Position numbers and translations under genes: made by a program
In this document: positions 1-10,232 of the stretch, piece by piece
Layout of the letters: each line of letters starts with the position of its first letter
Position numbering within the stretch: the stretch's first letter is position 1
The notes under the pieces: generated by a model
Databases searched by the model: none
What the model saw: only the letters and a program-made list of their open reading frames with translations
Told to the model about the DNA's origin: nothing
Assembly: GCA_005502875.1 (NCBI GenBank)
Contig: SCMV01000007.1
Location: 40,105 to 104,104, forward strand
DNA from: Comamonadaceae bacterium 2PF
GTDB lineage: Bacteria; Pseudomonadota; Gammaproteobacteria; Burkholderiales; Burkholderiaceae_C
Direction: 5' to 3'
Length of the DNA stretch: 64,000 bases

Positions 1-65
1 GGCGCGAGGCGCGCGCGGCATGGGGGTATCCTGCGTGCCTCTCGCAGCAGCATTCCCCGACTCCC

Positions 66-794
66 ATGATCACGATCGAGAAGAACCGTTCCTGGACTGG
101 CGTGGCCATCGTGGCCGCTGTGGCCGTGGCTGGTGGACTGGCCTGGTGGGCGTTTGCCCCCCAAGGTGGCTCGGGTGACGCAGGCACCCCCGGCGCATCG
201 GGTTCCATGTGGCAGTGGTCCTCTGCATCTGGCGCCGCTGGCGGTGGTGCACCCGTGGCGTCCATCCTCAACGATGCGCGCTGGGGCGCCGTCAACACCG
301 AAGACCAATCGACCCTCGAGACGGCCCTGAGCAAGAGCCCCAACGCCAAGGCCGAAGCCACCCGCATCGTCAGCTACGTGCAGTACCATCGTGCCTTCGA
401 GGCCTGGCAGGGCCTGGACGAGCAAAAGCAGGCCCGCGAGCGCCGGCAACTGGCTGAAGGCCTCTTCAAGGAGCTGCCCGATCGCCTCAAGACGGGCGAA
501 TTCACGCTCATGGAAGCCGCGCTGATGGGCGCCGTGCTGATCGCCGAGGCCGAGCCCGACGAAGCCCGCCGCACCCAGCGCGTCGAAGCCTGGCAGGCGC
601 AGCTGGCCGCCATCGTTCCCAACCCCGAGGACGAGACCCGCATGGCCGCCCAGAACCGGGAGACCGAGTACATGCGCCGCCGTGCCACCGCCTTTGGCGA
701 ATGGCAGAACCAGACCGACCCGGCGTTGCGCACGCCCGCCAAGCTCGAGCAGGCCATGGCGGAAATCAACCGCGCCTACGCCAGCGGCCAGTGA
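66..794 (+). CDS. Membrane-anchored protein of unknown function
   Basis: I do not recognise this 242-residue protein. It begins with a short polar stretch followed by one hydrophobic segment (about residues 12-31), so it is probably an inner-membrane anchor or uncleaved signal with the rest outside the cytoplasm. A Gly/Ser/Ala-rich linker (about 33-62) leads into a charged, helix-rich region with no cysteines. The size and plan (N-terminal anchor, linker, helical body) recall helper proteins of secreted enzymes such as lipase chaperones, but no diagnostic motif is visible, so that is only a thought. It stands alone, convergent with the AEC transporter gene. Start chosen at the first ATG, which retains the hydrophobic segment. 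Confidence 0.75.
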   Translation: MITIEKNRSWTGVAIVAAVAVAGGLAWWAFAPQGGSGDAGTPGASGSMWQWSSASGAAGGGAPVASILNDARWGAVNTEDQSTLETALSKSPNAKAEATRIVSYVQYHRAFEAWQGLDEQKQARERRQLAEGLFKELPDRLKTGEFTLMEAALMGAVLIAEAEPDEARRTQRVEAWQAQLAAIVPNPEDETRMAAQNRETEYMRRRATAFGEWQNQTDPALRTPAKLEQAMAEINRAYASGQ

Positions 795-808
795 GCGGCT
801 GAGGCCGG

Positions 809-1720
809 TCAGCTTGCTGGCCGCAGCCAAGCCAGCACGCCGATCCACAGCGGCACGGTGGCCATGCCCAGCAGCGTGGACACGGTGATCAAACCGGCCA
901 CGAAGGGCCCGTTGCCCCCCATGCGCACCGCCAGCACGTAGGCGCTGGACGCCGTGGGCAGCGCCCCGAAGGCCACCAGGATGGCCTGCTCCGAGGGGGG
1001 CAGCTTCAGCCCCCAGGCCAGGCCGATGGCGGCGATCGGCAGCAGCAGGTGCCGGATGCCCAGCAGTCCCAAGGCCAGGGCCGGAGCGGCCGTCAAGCCG
1101 GTCATCTTCAGGCCTGCGCCGACGGCGAGCAGCCCCAGGGGCAGTGCCGCCTGACCGATGCGCCCCACCGTCTCCAGCAGCCAAACGGGCAAATGCAGGT
1201 CGAGCACGCGCACCAGCAGTCCGCTGAGCGTGCCGATGATCAAAGGATTGCGTGCCAACTCGGCCCAGGTGTTGTGGCCGCCATGCCTGGCCAGGCTCCA
1301 GACGGCGCCGGCGTTGCACAGCGGCACGCACAACGCGATCAGGATGGCGATCAGTGCGACGCCCTGCGCGCCCAGCAGGCGATCTGCCAGCGCCAGCGCG
1401 ATGTAGGAGTTGAAGCGAAACGCCACCTGCGCCCCGCTGGCGTGCAGCGTGGCGTCTACCCCAGGCAGGTGGCGCAGCCAAGTCGCCAGCACCAGTCCCA
1501 GCAAACACAGCCCGACGCCAGCGCCAGCCAGGGTTGCGGCGTCGCCCGGCTGCAGGGGGCTGCGCACGATCGAGGCGAACAGCAGGGCCGGAAACAACAG
1601 GTGGTAGACCAGCCGCTCAACCACCTCCCAGGTGGGTCGTCCGAAGGCCGTGTAGCGGCATAGGCAGAAACCTCCCAGAATCAACAGGAAATCAGGCAGC
1701 AACAAAAGCGGGTCCATCAT
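809..1720 (-). CDS. AEC-family (auxin efflux carrier type) transporter
   Basis: Integral membrane permease of 303 residues. It is hydrophobic throughout, with roughly ten membrane segments in two halves, as expected for the AEC/BASS-fold family (PF03547). These proteins export or exchange small organic anions, and no substrate can be inferred here. The open frame continues 47 codons upstream, but that part is polar and lacks membrane character. The start was therefore placed at the double ATG (MMDPLL), which begins the first membrane helix directly. It is divergent from the chalcone-isomerase-like gene with about 110 bp between them, and convergent with the upstream unknown. Confidence 0.82.
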   Translation of the reverse strand: MMDPLLLLPDFLLILGGFCLCRYTAFGRPTWEVVERLVYHLLFPALLFASIVRSPLQPGDAATLAGAGVGLCLLGLVLATWLRHLPGVDATLHASGAQVAFRFNSYIALALADRLLGAQGVALIAILIALCVPLCNAGAVWSLARHGGHNTWAELARNPLIIGTLSGLLVRVLDLHLPVWLLETVGRIGQAALPLGLLAVGAGLKMTGLTAAPALALGLLGIRHLLLPIAAIGLAWGLKLPPSEQAILVAFGALPTASSAYVLAVRMGGNGPFVAGLITVSTLLGMATVPLWIGVLAWLRPAS

Positions 1721-1829
1721 GGTGCCTGTGAGCCTAGCCGGTTTGCCCTTGAAAACCGATTGTGTGTCCCCACATGAAAACAGATCAGGCGGGCTGCTAG
1801 GCTGCCTTCCAACCTCCCCAAAACGCTGC

Positions 1830-2436
1830 ATGCTGAACTTTTCCTGGCGCTTGCGCGCCACCCGTCAACTGGCCTGCACCGCGCTGCTGGCCCTCGTCGC
1901 TGGCACCTGGATCGGGGCTTCGCCTGCCATGGCGGCCAGCCTAGAAGGCCAAACGTTCGAGGACACGGCGGTGCTGTCCGATCGCACCCTGCGCCTGAAC
2001 GGGTTGGGCCTTCGCGGCGTGGCCTGGATCAAGGCCTTCGTGGCCGGCTTGTACCTGGCCGCCCCCACGAAGGACTCGGCGCAGGTGCTGAGCATGCCGG
2101 GCCCCAAGCGACTGCGCCTGAAAATCATGCTCGATGCACCCAGCAACGAGTTGACCAAGTCGCTGACCAGCCGCATCGCCCGCCACGAGCCGGAGACCGT
2201 GCAGGCCCAGATCGGCGCCCGGCTGCAGACCCTGGCTGCCCTGATCGACGGCCTGGGCGAGCTCAAGGTGGGCGACACCGTTGACCTCGACTTCCAGCCC
2301 GATCGCGGCACCGTGCTGCGCTTGAACGACAAATCGATCGGCCAGCCCGTGGCCGGCGATGACCTGTACCGTGCGGTGCTGAAGATCTTCGTCGGCGAGC
2401 ACCCGGCCGACAAGCGCATGAAAGAGGGCTTGCTGC

Positions 2437-2450
<14 letters not shown>
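1830..2450 (+). CDS. Exported chalcone isomerase-like protein
   Basis: 206-residue exported protein. A signal peptide with a basic start, a hydrophobic core and an AMA-A cleavage region ends near residue 32. The mature part matches bacterial chalcone-isomerase-like proteins (PF16036): a GLGLRGVAWIKAFVAGLYL strand-helix, a KRLRLKIM strand and a C-terminal DDLYRAVLKIFVGEHPAD stretch. These proteins share the fatty-acid-binding/chalcone isomerase fold, but bacterial members generally lack proven isomerase activity, so a role in binding a hydrophobic ligand in the periplasm is inference. ATG chosen because it gives a clean signal peptide. Its end overlaps a possible GTG start of xerD by 14 bp, so the two may be co-translated. 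Confidence 0.85.
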
Positions 2451-3396
<946 letters not shown>

Positions 3397-3438
3397 TGCC
3401 CTGGGGCGCGCCGACCGCCGCCACCGCTCAGCCGCAAC

Positions 3439-4329
3439 TCAGTCCGTGCCCAGCAGAAAAGCCATTTCTTCTTCGGTGAACCCCGCTGCCTTGCGCGCAG
3501 CCTCGTTGAAGGGCGGGCGCAGCCGGGGCGCTTCGAATTCGCGCACCAGCTGCGGGTAAAGCTTCACGGCATCGAGCCCCCTGGCCTCACAGAGGTGGTG
3601 GAACCATCGGTTGCCGATCGCCACGTGGCCGACCTCGTCCCGCAAGATCACGTCCAGGATCTCGACGGCGCGCAAGTCGCCCGCGCGGGTGAGCTTGTCC
3701 TGGATCAGCGGGGTGGCGTCCAGGCCTCGGGCCTCCAGCGTGCGGGGCACCAGTGCCATGCGTGCCACGATGTCGTGCCGGGTCTTCTCGCACATGCTCC
3801 AAAGCCCATCGTGGGCATCGAAGTCCCCGTAGTCGTGACCCAGGCTTCGAAGGTGCTCGCGCAACAGGCTGAAGTGCGTCGCCTCTTCGGCGGCCACGCG
3901 CAGCCAGTCGCGGTAGAAGGCTTCGGGCATGCCGGCAAAACGCCAGACGGCGTCGAGCGCCAGGTTGATGGCGTTGAACTCGATGTGGCAGATGGCGTGC
4001 AGCAGCGCGGCGCGCCCCTCCTGGGTGAAGGGGCTGCGCGAGGGCACGTCCTTGGCGGGCACCAGCCGAGGCAGGGCGGGGCGGCCAGGCATGGCGGCTT
4101 GCTGCGCCTCGCTCAGTGTCAGCACCTCCAGCCGCCGAGGCTCGGACCAGGCGTCGCCACCGCTCGGATGCGGCGCCGTGCACGCAGCTGATGGCGGCGC
4201 CTGGCAAGCCGAAGCAGCCTCAAACAGCGCCCGTGTCTGGGCAGCTTTGCGTGCCGGATCGGGCTCGAGCAGGGCGTCAAGGGCCCGTTGTCGGATGCTC
4301 GGGTGATGCGGTTGGCTCTGAGGGCTCAT
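3439..4329 (-). CDS. DUF455 ferritin-like protein
   Basis: 296-residue cytoplasmic protein of the DUF455 family (PF04305), a ferritin-like four-helix fold related to the diiron MiaE group. Likely metal ligands are visible: the Glu in [18 protein letters not shown] with its Glu and His, and [12 protein letters not shown]. The first ~90 residues are less conserved and rich in Ala/Pro. Substrate unknown; a diiron oxygenase or hydroxylase role follows from the fold only. The gene is convergent with xerD (42 bp apart) and its start lies just upstream of the uppP 3' end on the same strand. The ATG used gives the full family length. Confidence 0.85.
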   Translation of the reverse strand: MSPQSQPHHPSIRQRALDALLEPDPARKAAQTRALFEAASACQAPPSAACTAPHPSGGDAWSEPRRLEVLTLSEAQQAAMPGRPALPRLVPAKDVPSRSPFTQEGRAALLHAICHIEFNAINLALDAVWRFAGMPEAFYRDWLRVAAEEATHFSLLREHLRSLGHDYGDFDAHDGLWSMCEKTRHDIVARMALVPRTLEARGLDATPLIQDKLTRAGDLRAVEILDVILRDEVGHVAIGNRWFHHLCEARGLDAVKLYPQLVREFEAPRLRPPFNEAARKAAGFTEEEMAFLLGTD

Positions 4330-4371
4330 GCCCTCGATTGTCGCAGCCCTGGCATCGGGCGGCCGCCAGGC

Positions 4372-5232
4372 TCACTCGTGCCAGCTCACCAAACCAAAAT
4401 GCGCCGTCACCAGGATCAGGATGCCAAAAGCGATGCGGTACCAGGCGAAGGGCACGAACGTGTGACTCGACACGTAGCGGATCAGCCAGCGCACGCACAC
4501 CCAGGCCGACAGGAAAGCGAAAACCAGCCCGGTCGAGAACAGCGGCAGGTCATCCCAGGACAAGAGCGCGCGCTCTTTGTAGAGGCTGTACACACCCGCG
4601 CCCACGAGGGTGGGGATGCCCAGGAAGAAGCTGTAGTCGGTGGCCGCCTTGCGCGACAGGCCCATCAGCATGCCGCCGATGATGGTGGCTCCCGAGCGGC
4701 TGGTGCCCGGCACCATGGCCAGGCACTGGATCAGGCCGACCTTGATGGCATCGACAAAGCCCAGGTCGTCGATGGTCTCGACACGCGCTTGGGGCTGGCG
4801 CGCCGCGATGCGTTCTGCGATCAGGATGATCACCCCGCCGATGATGAAGGTGGTGGCCACCACGGTTGGCGTGAAGAGGTGCTCCTTGATCACCTTGCCG
4901 ACCAGCAGGCCCATGATGACCGCGGGCAGGAAGCCGATGACCACGTTGAGGGCAAAGCGCTGGGCTTTCGGGTCGGAGCCGAGGCCCGCGACCGTGTCCT
5001 TGAGGCGCTGCATGTAGACCAGGATGACGGCGAAGATGGCGCCGGTCTGGATGGCGATCTCGAAGACCTTGGCTTTTTCCGAGCCGGCGGCTTCAGAAAA
5101 GCCCATCATGGCGTTGGCCAGGATGAGGTGGCCGGTGCTGGAGATGGGCAGGAACTCGGTCAGCCCCTCGACGATGCCCATCAACGCGGCCTTGAAGAAC
5201 AACACCAGGTCCAAAGCGATCTCCTGCAACAA
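4372..5232 (-). CDS. uppP: Undecaprenyl-diphosphatase
   Basis: Integral membrane phosphatase that recycles undecaprenyl pyrophosphate to the monophosphate lipid carrier for peptidoglycan and O-antigen synthesis. 286 residues with about eight membrane segments. The two BacA/UppP signatures are intact: E22[13 protein letters not shown]35 near the N-terminus and PGTSRSGAT at 175-183, with the catalytic Arg at 179. It is divergent from selO across 108 bp and lies upstream of the DUF455 gene on the same strand with a 42-bp gap, so the two could share a transcript. Confidence 0.95.
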   Translation of the reverse strand: MLQEIALDLVLFFKAALMGIVEGLTEFLPISSTGHLILANAMMGFSEAAGSEKAKVFEIAIQTGAIFAVILVYMQRLKDTVAGLGSDPKAQRFALNVVIGFLPAVIMGLLVGKVIKEHLFTPTVVATTFIIGGVIILIAERIAARQPQARVETIDDLGFVDAIKVGLIQCLAMVPGTSRSGATIIGGMLMGLSRKAATDYSFFLGIPTLVGAGVYSLYKERALLSWDDLPLFSTGLVFAFLSAWVCVRWLIRYVSSHTFVPFAWYRIAFGILILVTAHFGLVSWHE

Positions 5233-5340
5233 GACGAAGCCGGCAGCGAGCCGGCAATGCAGCGCATCTTAGGGCCTGTGCATTCGGACACATGTCCCGC
5301 TGCGCCCCAGGGACAGGGGGGCTTGTCTACACTCCGCCAC

Positions 5341-6894
5341 ATGCCCACGCCAAACACCAACGCCGTCTTCGAGGACGGCTGGCACCCGCCCGAGCAAAGC
5401 TGGCCCAACCGGTACGCCGCAAGCAGCGAACGTGCCCGTGCCGAATTCGATGTGCCGCTGGGCACCTTCCTGCGAGGCGAGCCCTTGCCAGCCTTGCAAT
5501 GGGCGGCCCGCAGCGATGCGTTGGCCGCCGAGCTGGGCTGGCCCGCCCACTGGGCCGATGAGCACGCGCTGCAGGTGTTGGGTGGCAACGGCATCTGGCC
5601 GGGCATGGCGCCCATGGCCACCGTTTATTCGGGTCACCAGTTCGGTGCTTGGGCCGGGCAGTTGGGGGACGGTCGGGCCCTGTTGCTGGGCGAGGTCGAC
5701 ACCCCGCTGGGTCCGCGCGAAATCCAGCTCAAGGGAGCCGGCCAGACGCCGTACTCGCGCCGGGGCGATGGCCGGGCCGTGCTGCGCTCTTCGATCCGCG
5801 AATTCCTGTGCTCCGAGGCGATGCACGGCCTGGGCATCCCGACCACACGCGCGCTCGCCCTGGTGGCTTCGCCCGAGCGCGTGCGCCGCGAAACCACCGA
5901 GACGGCTGCCGTTGTCACCCGCGTGGCCCCCAGCTTCATCCGCTTTGGACATTTCGAGCACTTCGCGCACAGTGGCCAGTCCCGCCACCACGAGGCGCTT
6001 CAAGCCTTGCTCGACTTCGTGCTCGCGCACCACTTCCCGCAACTGGCAGCGCAAGCCCAGCCCGCTCTGGCCTTGTTGGACGAGGTGGTGCGCCGCACCG
6101 CACACCTCATGGCCGACTGGCAGGCCGCTGGTTTTTGCCATGGGGTGATGAATACCGACAACATGTCCATCCTGGGCCTGACGATCGACTACGGCCCCTT
6201 CGGCTTCCTCGACGCCTTCGACCCGGACCACGTCTGCAACCACTCCGACACCCAGGGCCGCTACAGCTGGAACAACCAGCCGCAGATCGGCTACTGGAAC
6301 CTGCGCGCGCTGGCCCAGGCCCTGCTGCCGCTCATCCCCGAGGCGCAAGCCGACCCCAGGGCGGTCATCGAGGTGCTTGAGCGCTACGAGCAGGCCTTCA
6401 TCCAGGCCATGAACGCCCGCTGGCGCGCCAAGCTGGGGCTGCGCAGCGAACAGCCTGGTGACGACGCCCTGTGCATCGACTTCCTGCGCCTGCTGGCCGC
6501 TGGCAAGGTGGACTTCACCATCGCCCTCCGTCGCCTAGCCGGCTTCGACACCACGGTGGCGGTTGACGATGCGCACAACGCCCCTGTGCGCGACTTGTTC
6601 CTGGACCGCGCTGCCTTCGACGCCTGGGCCGAGCGCTACCGCACCCGCTTGCAGGCCGAAGCCAGCCGGGACGCCGAGCGAGCCGACCGCATGCGCCGCA
6701 CCAACCCGCTGTATGTGCTGCGCAACCACATGGCCGAGGTGGCGATCCGCCAGGCCCAGCGCGGCGATTTCAGCGAGGTGCAGCGCCTGCATCGCCTGCT
6801 GCAGCAGCCGTTCACCGAGCAGCCCGGCTGCGAGGCCGATGCCGGCTTTCCGCCCGAATGGGCCCAATCCATCGAGGTCTCCTGTTCATCATGA
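5341..6894 (+). CDS. selO: Protein adenylyltransferase SelO (YdiU)
   Basis: SelO pseudokinase, 517 residues, which transfers AMP to Ser/Thr/Tyr of target proteins with ATP bound in a flipped orientation. Recognisable pieces are the substrate loop [19 protein letters not shown] (about 95-113), K131 in [11 protein letters not shown], the [21 protein letters not shown] helix, and the metal-binding [22 protein letters not shown] segment. The tail ends in EVSCSS, keeping the conserved redox-active cysteine of bacterial SelO. The frame stays open ~1 kb upstream, but that part is antisense to uppP, so the ATG at MPTPNTNAV was chosen. Its TGA overlaps the msrB ATG (ATGA), indicating translational coupling. 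Confidence 0.96.
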   Translation: MPTPNTNAVFEDGWHPPEQSWPNRYAASSERARAEFDVPLGTFLRGEPLPALQWAARSDALAAELGWPAHWADEHALQVLGGNGIWPGMAPMATVYSGHQFGAWAGQLGDGRALLLGEVDTPLGPREIQLKGAGQTPYSRRGDGRAVLRSSIREFLCSEAMHGLGIPTTRALALVASPERVRRETTETAAVVTRVAPSFIRFGHFEHFAHSGQSRHHEALQALLDFVLAHHFPQLAAQAQPALALLDEVVRRTAHLMADWQAAGFCHGVMNTDNMSILGLTIDYGPFGFLDAFDPDHVCNHSDTQGRYSWNNQPQIGYWNLRALAQALLPLIPEAQADPRAVIEVLERYEQAFIQAMNARWRAKLGLRSEQPGDDALCIDFLRLLAAGKVDFTIALRRLAGFDTTVAVDDAHNAPVRDLFLDRAAFDAWAERYRTRLQAEASRDAERADRMRRTNPLYVLRNHMAEVAIRQAQRGDFSEVQRLHRLLQQPFTEQPGCEADAGFPPEWAQSIEVSCSS

Positions 6895-7310
6895 GCGATC
6901 ACCCCGTCAAGAAGACCGATGCCGAATGGCAGGCTCAACTCAACGAAGCGGGCGCCGAGCCCCTGGCTTTTCGCGTCACCCGCCATGCGGCCACCGAGCC
7001 TCCTTTCAGCGGCAAGCATTGGGACAACTTTGCCGAGGGCGGCTACCGCTGCATCTGCTGTGGCGTCAAGCTGTTCGAGTCCGAGACCAAGTTCGACGCC
7101 GGTTGCGGTTGGCCCAGCTACTGGCAGCCCGCGGCCGATGACCTCATCGAGTACGTGCGCGACAACAGCCACGGCATGATCCGCACAGAGGTGCGCTGCA
7201 AGAACTGCGGCGCCCACCTGGGCCATGTGTTCGACGACGGCCCGGCGCCCACCGGTGAGCGCTACTGCATCAACTCCGCCGCGATAGACTTCGAGCCCCG
7301 GTCACGTTGA
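6891..7310 (+). CDS. msrB: Peptide-methionine (R)-S-oxide reductase
   Basis: MsrB, 139 residues, reduces methionine-R-sulfoxide in proteins using thioredoxin. Both zinc-binding CxxC pairs are present (C54/C57 and C103/C106). So are the catalytic cysteine C126 ([11 protein letters not shown]) and a probable resolving cysteine C72 in GCGWPS. Start chosen at the ATG that overlaps the selO stop by 4 bp (ATGA); an upstream ATG would lie within selO. Pairing with SelO suggests a joint oxidative-stress role, and yciB follows 34 bp later on the same strand. Confidence 0.96.
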   Translation: MSDHPVKKTDAEWQAQLNEAGAEPLAFRVTRHAATEPPFSGKHWDNFAEGGYRCICCGVKLFESETKFDAGCGWPSYWQPAADDLIEYVRDNSHGMIRTEVRCKNCGAHLGHVFDDGPAPTGERYCINSAAIDFEPRSR

Positions 7311-7344
7311 TCGCCCCGAGCTCGCCGCTGCCCTGCGCGTCCCC

Positions 7345-7986
7345 ATGAAATTCCTCTTCGACCTGCTGCCCGTCATCCTCTTTTTCGTCAGCTTCAAATG
7401 GGCCGACGGGCACAAGGAGGCCACGGCAGCCTGGCTCACCGAACACCTGGGCTTCGCGGTTTCCGGCGGCGCGGTGGGCGTGACCGAAGCGCCGGTGCTG
7501 CTGGCCACCGTCGTTGTCGTCTTGGCCACGGTCCTGCAAATTGGAACGCTCAAGGCGCTGCGCAAGCCCGTGGACAAGATGCTGTGGGCCAGCCTGGGCA
7601 TCGTCGTCGTGCTGGGTGGCCTGACGCTGTGGTTCCACGACGAGACCTTCATCAAGTGGAAGCCCACCGTCATCTACTGGGTGATGGGCGCCGGGCTGTT
7701 GATCACCGAGGTCGTTTTGGGTCGCAAGATGCTCCGTCAGATGATGGGCGGGCAGGTCGATGCCCCCGACGCCGTCTGGCGCAACCTCGGCTGGGCCTGG
7801 GTGGTGTTCTTCGCGGCCATGGGCATGCTCAACCTGTACGTGGCCTTCAATTACCCCTTGGACACCTGGGTCAGCTTCAAGATGTGGGGCAGCCTGGGCC
7901 TGACCCTGGTCTTCACGCTGGCGCAAGGCGTCTACCTCAGCCGCCACATGGTTGAGCCCGAGCCGACCACCGAGGCCAAATCGTGA
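7345..7986 (+). CDS. yciB: Inner membrane-spanning septation protein YciB
   Basis: Septation protein A (YciB/IspZ), 213 residues versus ~180 in E. coli. About five to six membrane segments are present. Family landmarks are the start MKFLFDLLPVILFF, GGLTLWFHDETFIKWKPTVIY and the LGWAWVVFFAAMGMLNLYVAF segment. It is implicated in inner-membrane integrity and interaction with divisome and elongasome proteins. The extra length lies between the first two helices. It shares a GTGA stop/start overlap with the bolA gene that follows, a common order in Burkholderiales. Confidence 0.93.
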   Translation: MKFLFDLLPVILFFVSFKWADGHKEATAAWLTEHLGFAVSGGAVGVTEAPVLLATVVVVLATVLQIGTLKALRKPVDKMLWASLGIVVVLGGLTLWFHDETFIKWKPTVIYWVMGAGLLITEVVLGRKMLRQMMGGQVDAPDAVWRNLGWAWVVFFAAMGMLNLYVAFNYPLDTWVSFKMWGSLGLTLVFTLAQGVYLSRHMVEPEPTTEAKS

Positions 7987-8279
7987 ACCCCGTGAACCCG
8001 CAACCTGTCACCGCCGAAGAGATGGAAGGCGTGCTGCGCGCCGCGCTCTCGCCCGAGTCCATCGAGGTTCACGACGACACCGCCGCGCACCAGGGCCACG
8101 CCGGCCACAGCGGCGCCCCGTTCGGCACCCATTTCTCGCTGCGCATCCGCGCCGCCTGCTTCAACGGCTTGTCACACGTGGGGCGCCATCGCCTTGTGTA
8201 TGATGCCCTGCGCAATCTCATGCCCCGGGGCGTCCACGCCCTGGCCATCCAGGCCGAGCCGACCCAGCCCAAGACCTGA
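7983..8279 (+). CDS. BolA family protein
   Basis: 98-residue BolA-fold protein (PF01722). Visible features are the helix TAEEMEGVLRAAL, the strand SIEVHDDTAAHQGHAGH, the THFSLRIRAACFNGLSHVGRHRLVYDAL core and a final HALAIQAE strand. BolA proteins act with monothiol glutaredoxins in iron-sulfur/iron homeostasis and influence cell shape. The GTG start overlaps the yciB stop by 4 bp, which decides the start. The His-rich HQGHAGHSG insert follows the first strand, as in many BolA proteins. A parvulin gene follows 43 bp later. Confidence 0.92.
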   Translation: MNPVNPQPVTAEEMEGVLRAALSPESIEVHDDTAAHQGHAGHSGAPFGTHFSLRIRAACFNGLSHVGRHRLVYDALRNLMPRGVHALAIQAEPTQPKT

Positions 8280-8322
8280 GTCCCTGACCTGACATCCCTG
8301 CACCCCAAGCGCTCTGCTCAAC

Positions 8323-9153
8323 ATGAAGACTTCCCGTACCGCCCTGGCTGCCCTGCTGGCCGCTTCGCTGTCGCTGGCCGCCCCGTTGGTGTCGGCCCAG
8401 AACATCGCCATCGTCAATGGCAAGGCCGTGCCCAAGGCCCGCGTCGACGCCATGATCGACCAGATCATCAAGTCGCCCCAGCAGCCTGGCCAGCCCCCGA
8501 TGACCCGCAGCCCCGAGCTGGAGCAAAAGGTCAAGGACGAGATCGTGCTGCGCGAGATCTACATCCAGGAAGCCGAACGCCTGGGCCTGCAGCGCTCTGC
8601 CGACTACAAGACCCAGATGGAGTTCGCGCGCCAGTCCATCCTGATCCGCGCGCTGTTCACCGACGCCGAGAAGAAGCTGGGCACGACCGACGCCGAAGCC
8701 CGCGCCGAGTACGACCGCATCAAGGCCTCGAACGGCGACAAGGAATACCGCGCTCGCCACATCCTGGTCGAGAAGGAAGAAGACGCCAAGGCCCTGATCG
8801 CTCAGATCAAGGGCGGTGCCAAGTTCGAAGACCTGGCCAAGAAGAACTCCAAGGACCCGGGCTCTGCCGAAAACGGTGGTGACCTGGACTGGGCCAACCC
8901 CGGCAACTACGTGCCCGAGTTCTCGGCCGCGATGACCAAGCTGCAAAAGGGCCAGGTCACCGACACGCCCGTGAAGTCGCAGTTCGGCTTCCACATCATC
9001 AAGCTCGAAGACGTGCGCGCCGTGCAGTTCCCCGCCTTCGAAGAGGTCAAGGAACAGATCGTTCAGCGCCAGAACCAGGTCAAGGTGGCCAAGTTCCGCG
9101 AAGACCTCAAGAACAAGGCCAAGACGGACTACAAGTTCACCAGCGGCAACTGA
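8323..9153 (+). CDS. Periplasmic parvulin-type peptidyl-prolyl isomerase
   Basis: 276-residue exported PpiC/PrsA-like isomerase. A cleavable signal peptide ends at VSAQ (about residue 26). A SurA-like N-terminal helical region (about 28-135) carries VNGKAVPKARVDAMI. A single parvulin domain (about 142-240) shows RARHILV, FEDLAKKNSKDPGSAENGGDLDW and SQFGFHIIKLED. It is expected to help outer-membrane or periplasmic protein folding. It follows bolA in the same direction and is closed by a strong terminator about 80 bp downstream. I leave the symbol blank because several paralogues usually occur per genome. Confidence 0.92.
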   Translation: MKTSRTALAALLAASLSLAAPLVSAQNIAIVNGKAVPKARVDAMIDQIIKSPQQPGQPPMTRSPELEQKVKDEIVLREIYIQEAERLGLQRSADYKTQMEFARQSILIRALFTDAEKKLGTTDAEARAEYDRIKASNGDKEYRARHILVEKEEDAKALIAQIKGGAKFEDLAKKNSKDPGSAENGGDLDWANPGNYVPEFSAAMTKLQKGQVTDTPVKSQFGFHIIKLEDVRAVQFPAFEEVKEQIVQRQNQVKVAKFREDLKNKAKTDYKFTSGN

Positions 9154-9236
9154 TGGCTGCTGGCACGTGGCCTCGGGTCGCTCGATGCGACCCGGGGACT
9201 GTGCCGGTGCGACGCTCGCGCGTCGATGACGCGACG

Positions 9237-9271
9237 AAGGCAGGCGATCTCCGGATCGGCCTGCCTTTTTT
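9237..9271 (+). terminator. Rho-independent terminator after the parvulin gene
   Basis: A 9-bp perfect stem AAGGCAGGC / GCCTGCCTT, with a further GAT/ATC pairing in the loop, is followed by a run of T. It ends the selO-msrB-yciB-bolA-parvulin group about 80 bp past the last stop codon and separates it from the convergent trmB. Confidence 0.88.
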
Positions 9272-9339
9272 GTTGGTGTCGCTTGGGGGGTTGTGCTGGT
9301 GCTGCCACCGCCACAGAGGGGCAGGGGGCGCCGGCTTGC

Positions 9340-10068
9340 TCAGCTTCGCTTGCGGAACACCAGGTCCCACACGCCGTGGCCGAGCTTCAGGCCGCGGTTT
9401 TCAAACTTCGTCAGCGGGCGGTAAGCCGGTTTTTCAGCGTAGCCCTCGGCGGTGTTGACGAGGTCGGGGTCGGCACCCAACACCTCGAGCATCTGCTGGG
9501 CGTAAGGCTCCCAGTCGGTCGCGCAGTGGATGTAGCCACCAGGCGCCAGGTGCCGCACCAGGTCTGCCACGAAGGGGGCCTGGATGAGCCGGCGTTTGTT
9601 GTGGCGCTTCTTGTGCCAGGGATCGGGGAAGTAGACGTGCACGCCAGCGAGCGACCCCGGTCGGATCATGTGCTCGAGCACCTCCACGGCGTCGTGCTGG
9701 ACGATTCGCAGGTTGGTCAGGCCGCGCTCGCCGACTTGCTTGAGCAGGGAGCCAACGCCCGGTTCGTGCACCTCGCAACCGATGAAATCGGTGTCCCGCA
9801 GGGTGTCTGCGATCTTGGCCGTGGCGTCGCCCATGCCAAAACCGATCTCCAGCACCACGGGCGCCGTGCGGCCAAACACGGTCGGGAAGTCCAGGGGCTG
9901 GGCGGTGTAGGGCAGCACGAAGCGCGGGCCCAGTTCGCTCAGCGCCTTGGCCTGGCCTTCGGTGGTTCGGCCAGCCCGCATCACGAAGCTTCGGATGCTG
10001 CGGGGGTGGGCCACTTCGGGAGGGGTGCTGCCTTCAGGCGGGCAATCTTGCTCGTTTGGGGAGGTCAT
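9340..10068 (-). CDS. trmB: tRNA (guanine-N7-)-methyltransferase
   Basis: TrmB, 242 residues, makes m7G46 in the variable loop of tRNAs with SAM. Visible features are the SAM-binding motif [31 protein letters not shown], the catalytic [17 protein letters not shown] signature and the C-terminal [18 protein letters not shown]. It is convergent with the parvulin operon and divergent from the PEP-CTERM gene, so it probably forms its own transcription unit. Start ATG gives the ~30-residue N-terminal extension common in betaproteobacterial TrmB. Confidence 0.96.
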   Translation of the reverse strand: MTSPNEQDCPPEGSTPPEVAHPRSIRSFVMRAGRTTEGQAKALSELGPRFVLPYTAQPLDFPTVFGRTAPVVLEIGFGMGDATAKIADTLRDTDFIGCEVHEPGVGSLLKQVGERGLTNLRIVQHDAVEVLEHMIRPGSLAGVHVYFPDPWHKKRHNKRRLIQAPFVADLVRHLAPGGYIHCATDWEPYAQQMLEVLGADPDLVNTAEGYAEKPAYRPLTKFENRGLKLGHGVWDLVFRKRS

Positions 10069-10232
10069 GTCCGTATTTTAGGGTTGGGGACAGCCCTGAT
10101 GCCAATTGGCCAGGGTGTGCAGCCTGCCCGTGACGCAATTGACGGATCTCCACCTGGCCTTGAAACAGGCTGTGTTTTCCATGGCTGCTTCTGAGATGCT
10201 TGCTTTCAACAGAACACGCACCGGAGTCCACC

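Noticed and set aside
4288..5340. A possible N-terminal extension fusing another domain to SelO
   Set aside because: The extension runs antisense to uppP and reads as charged shadow sequence. The family N-terminus begins at 5341.
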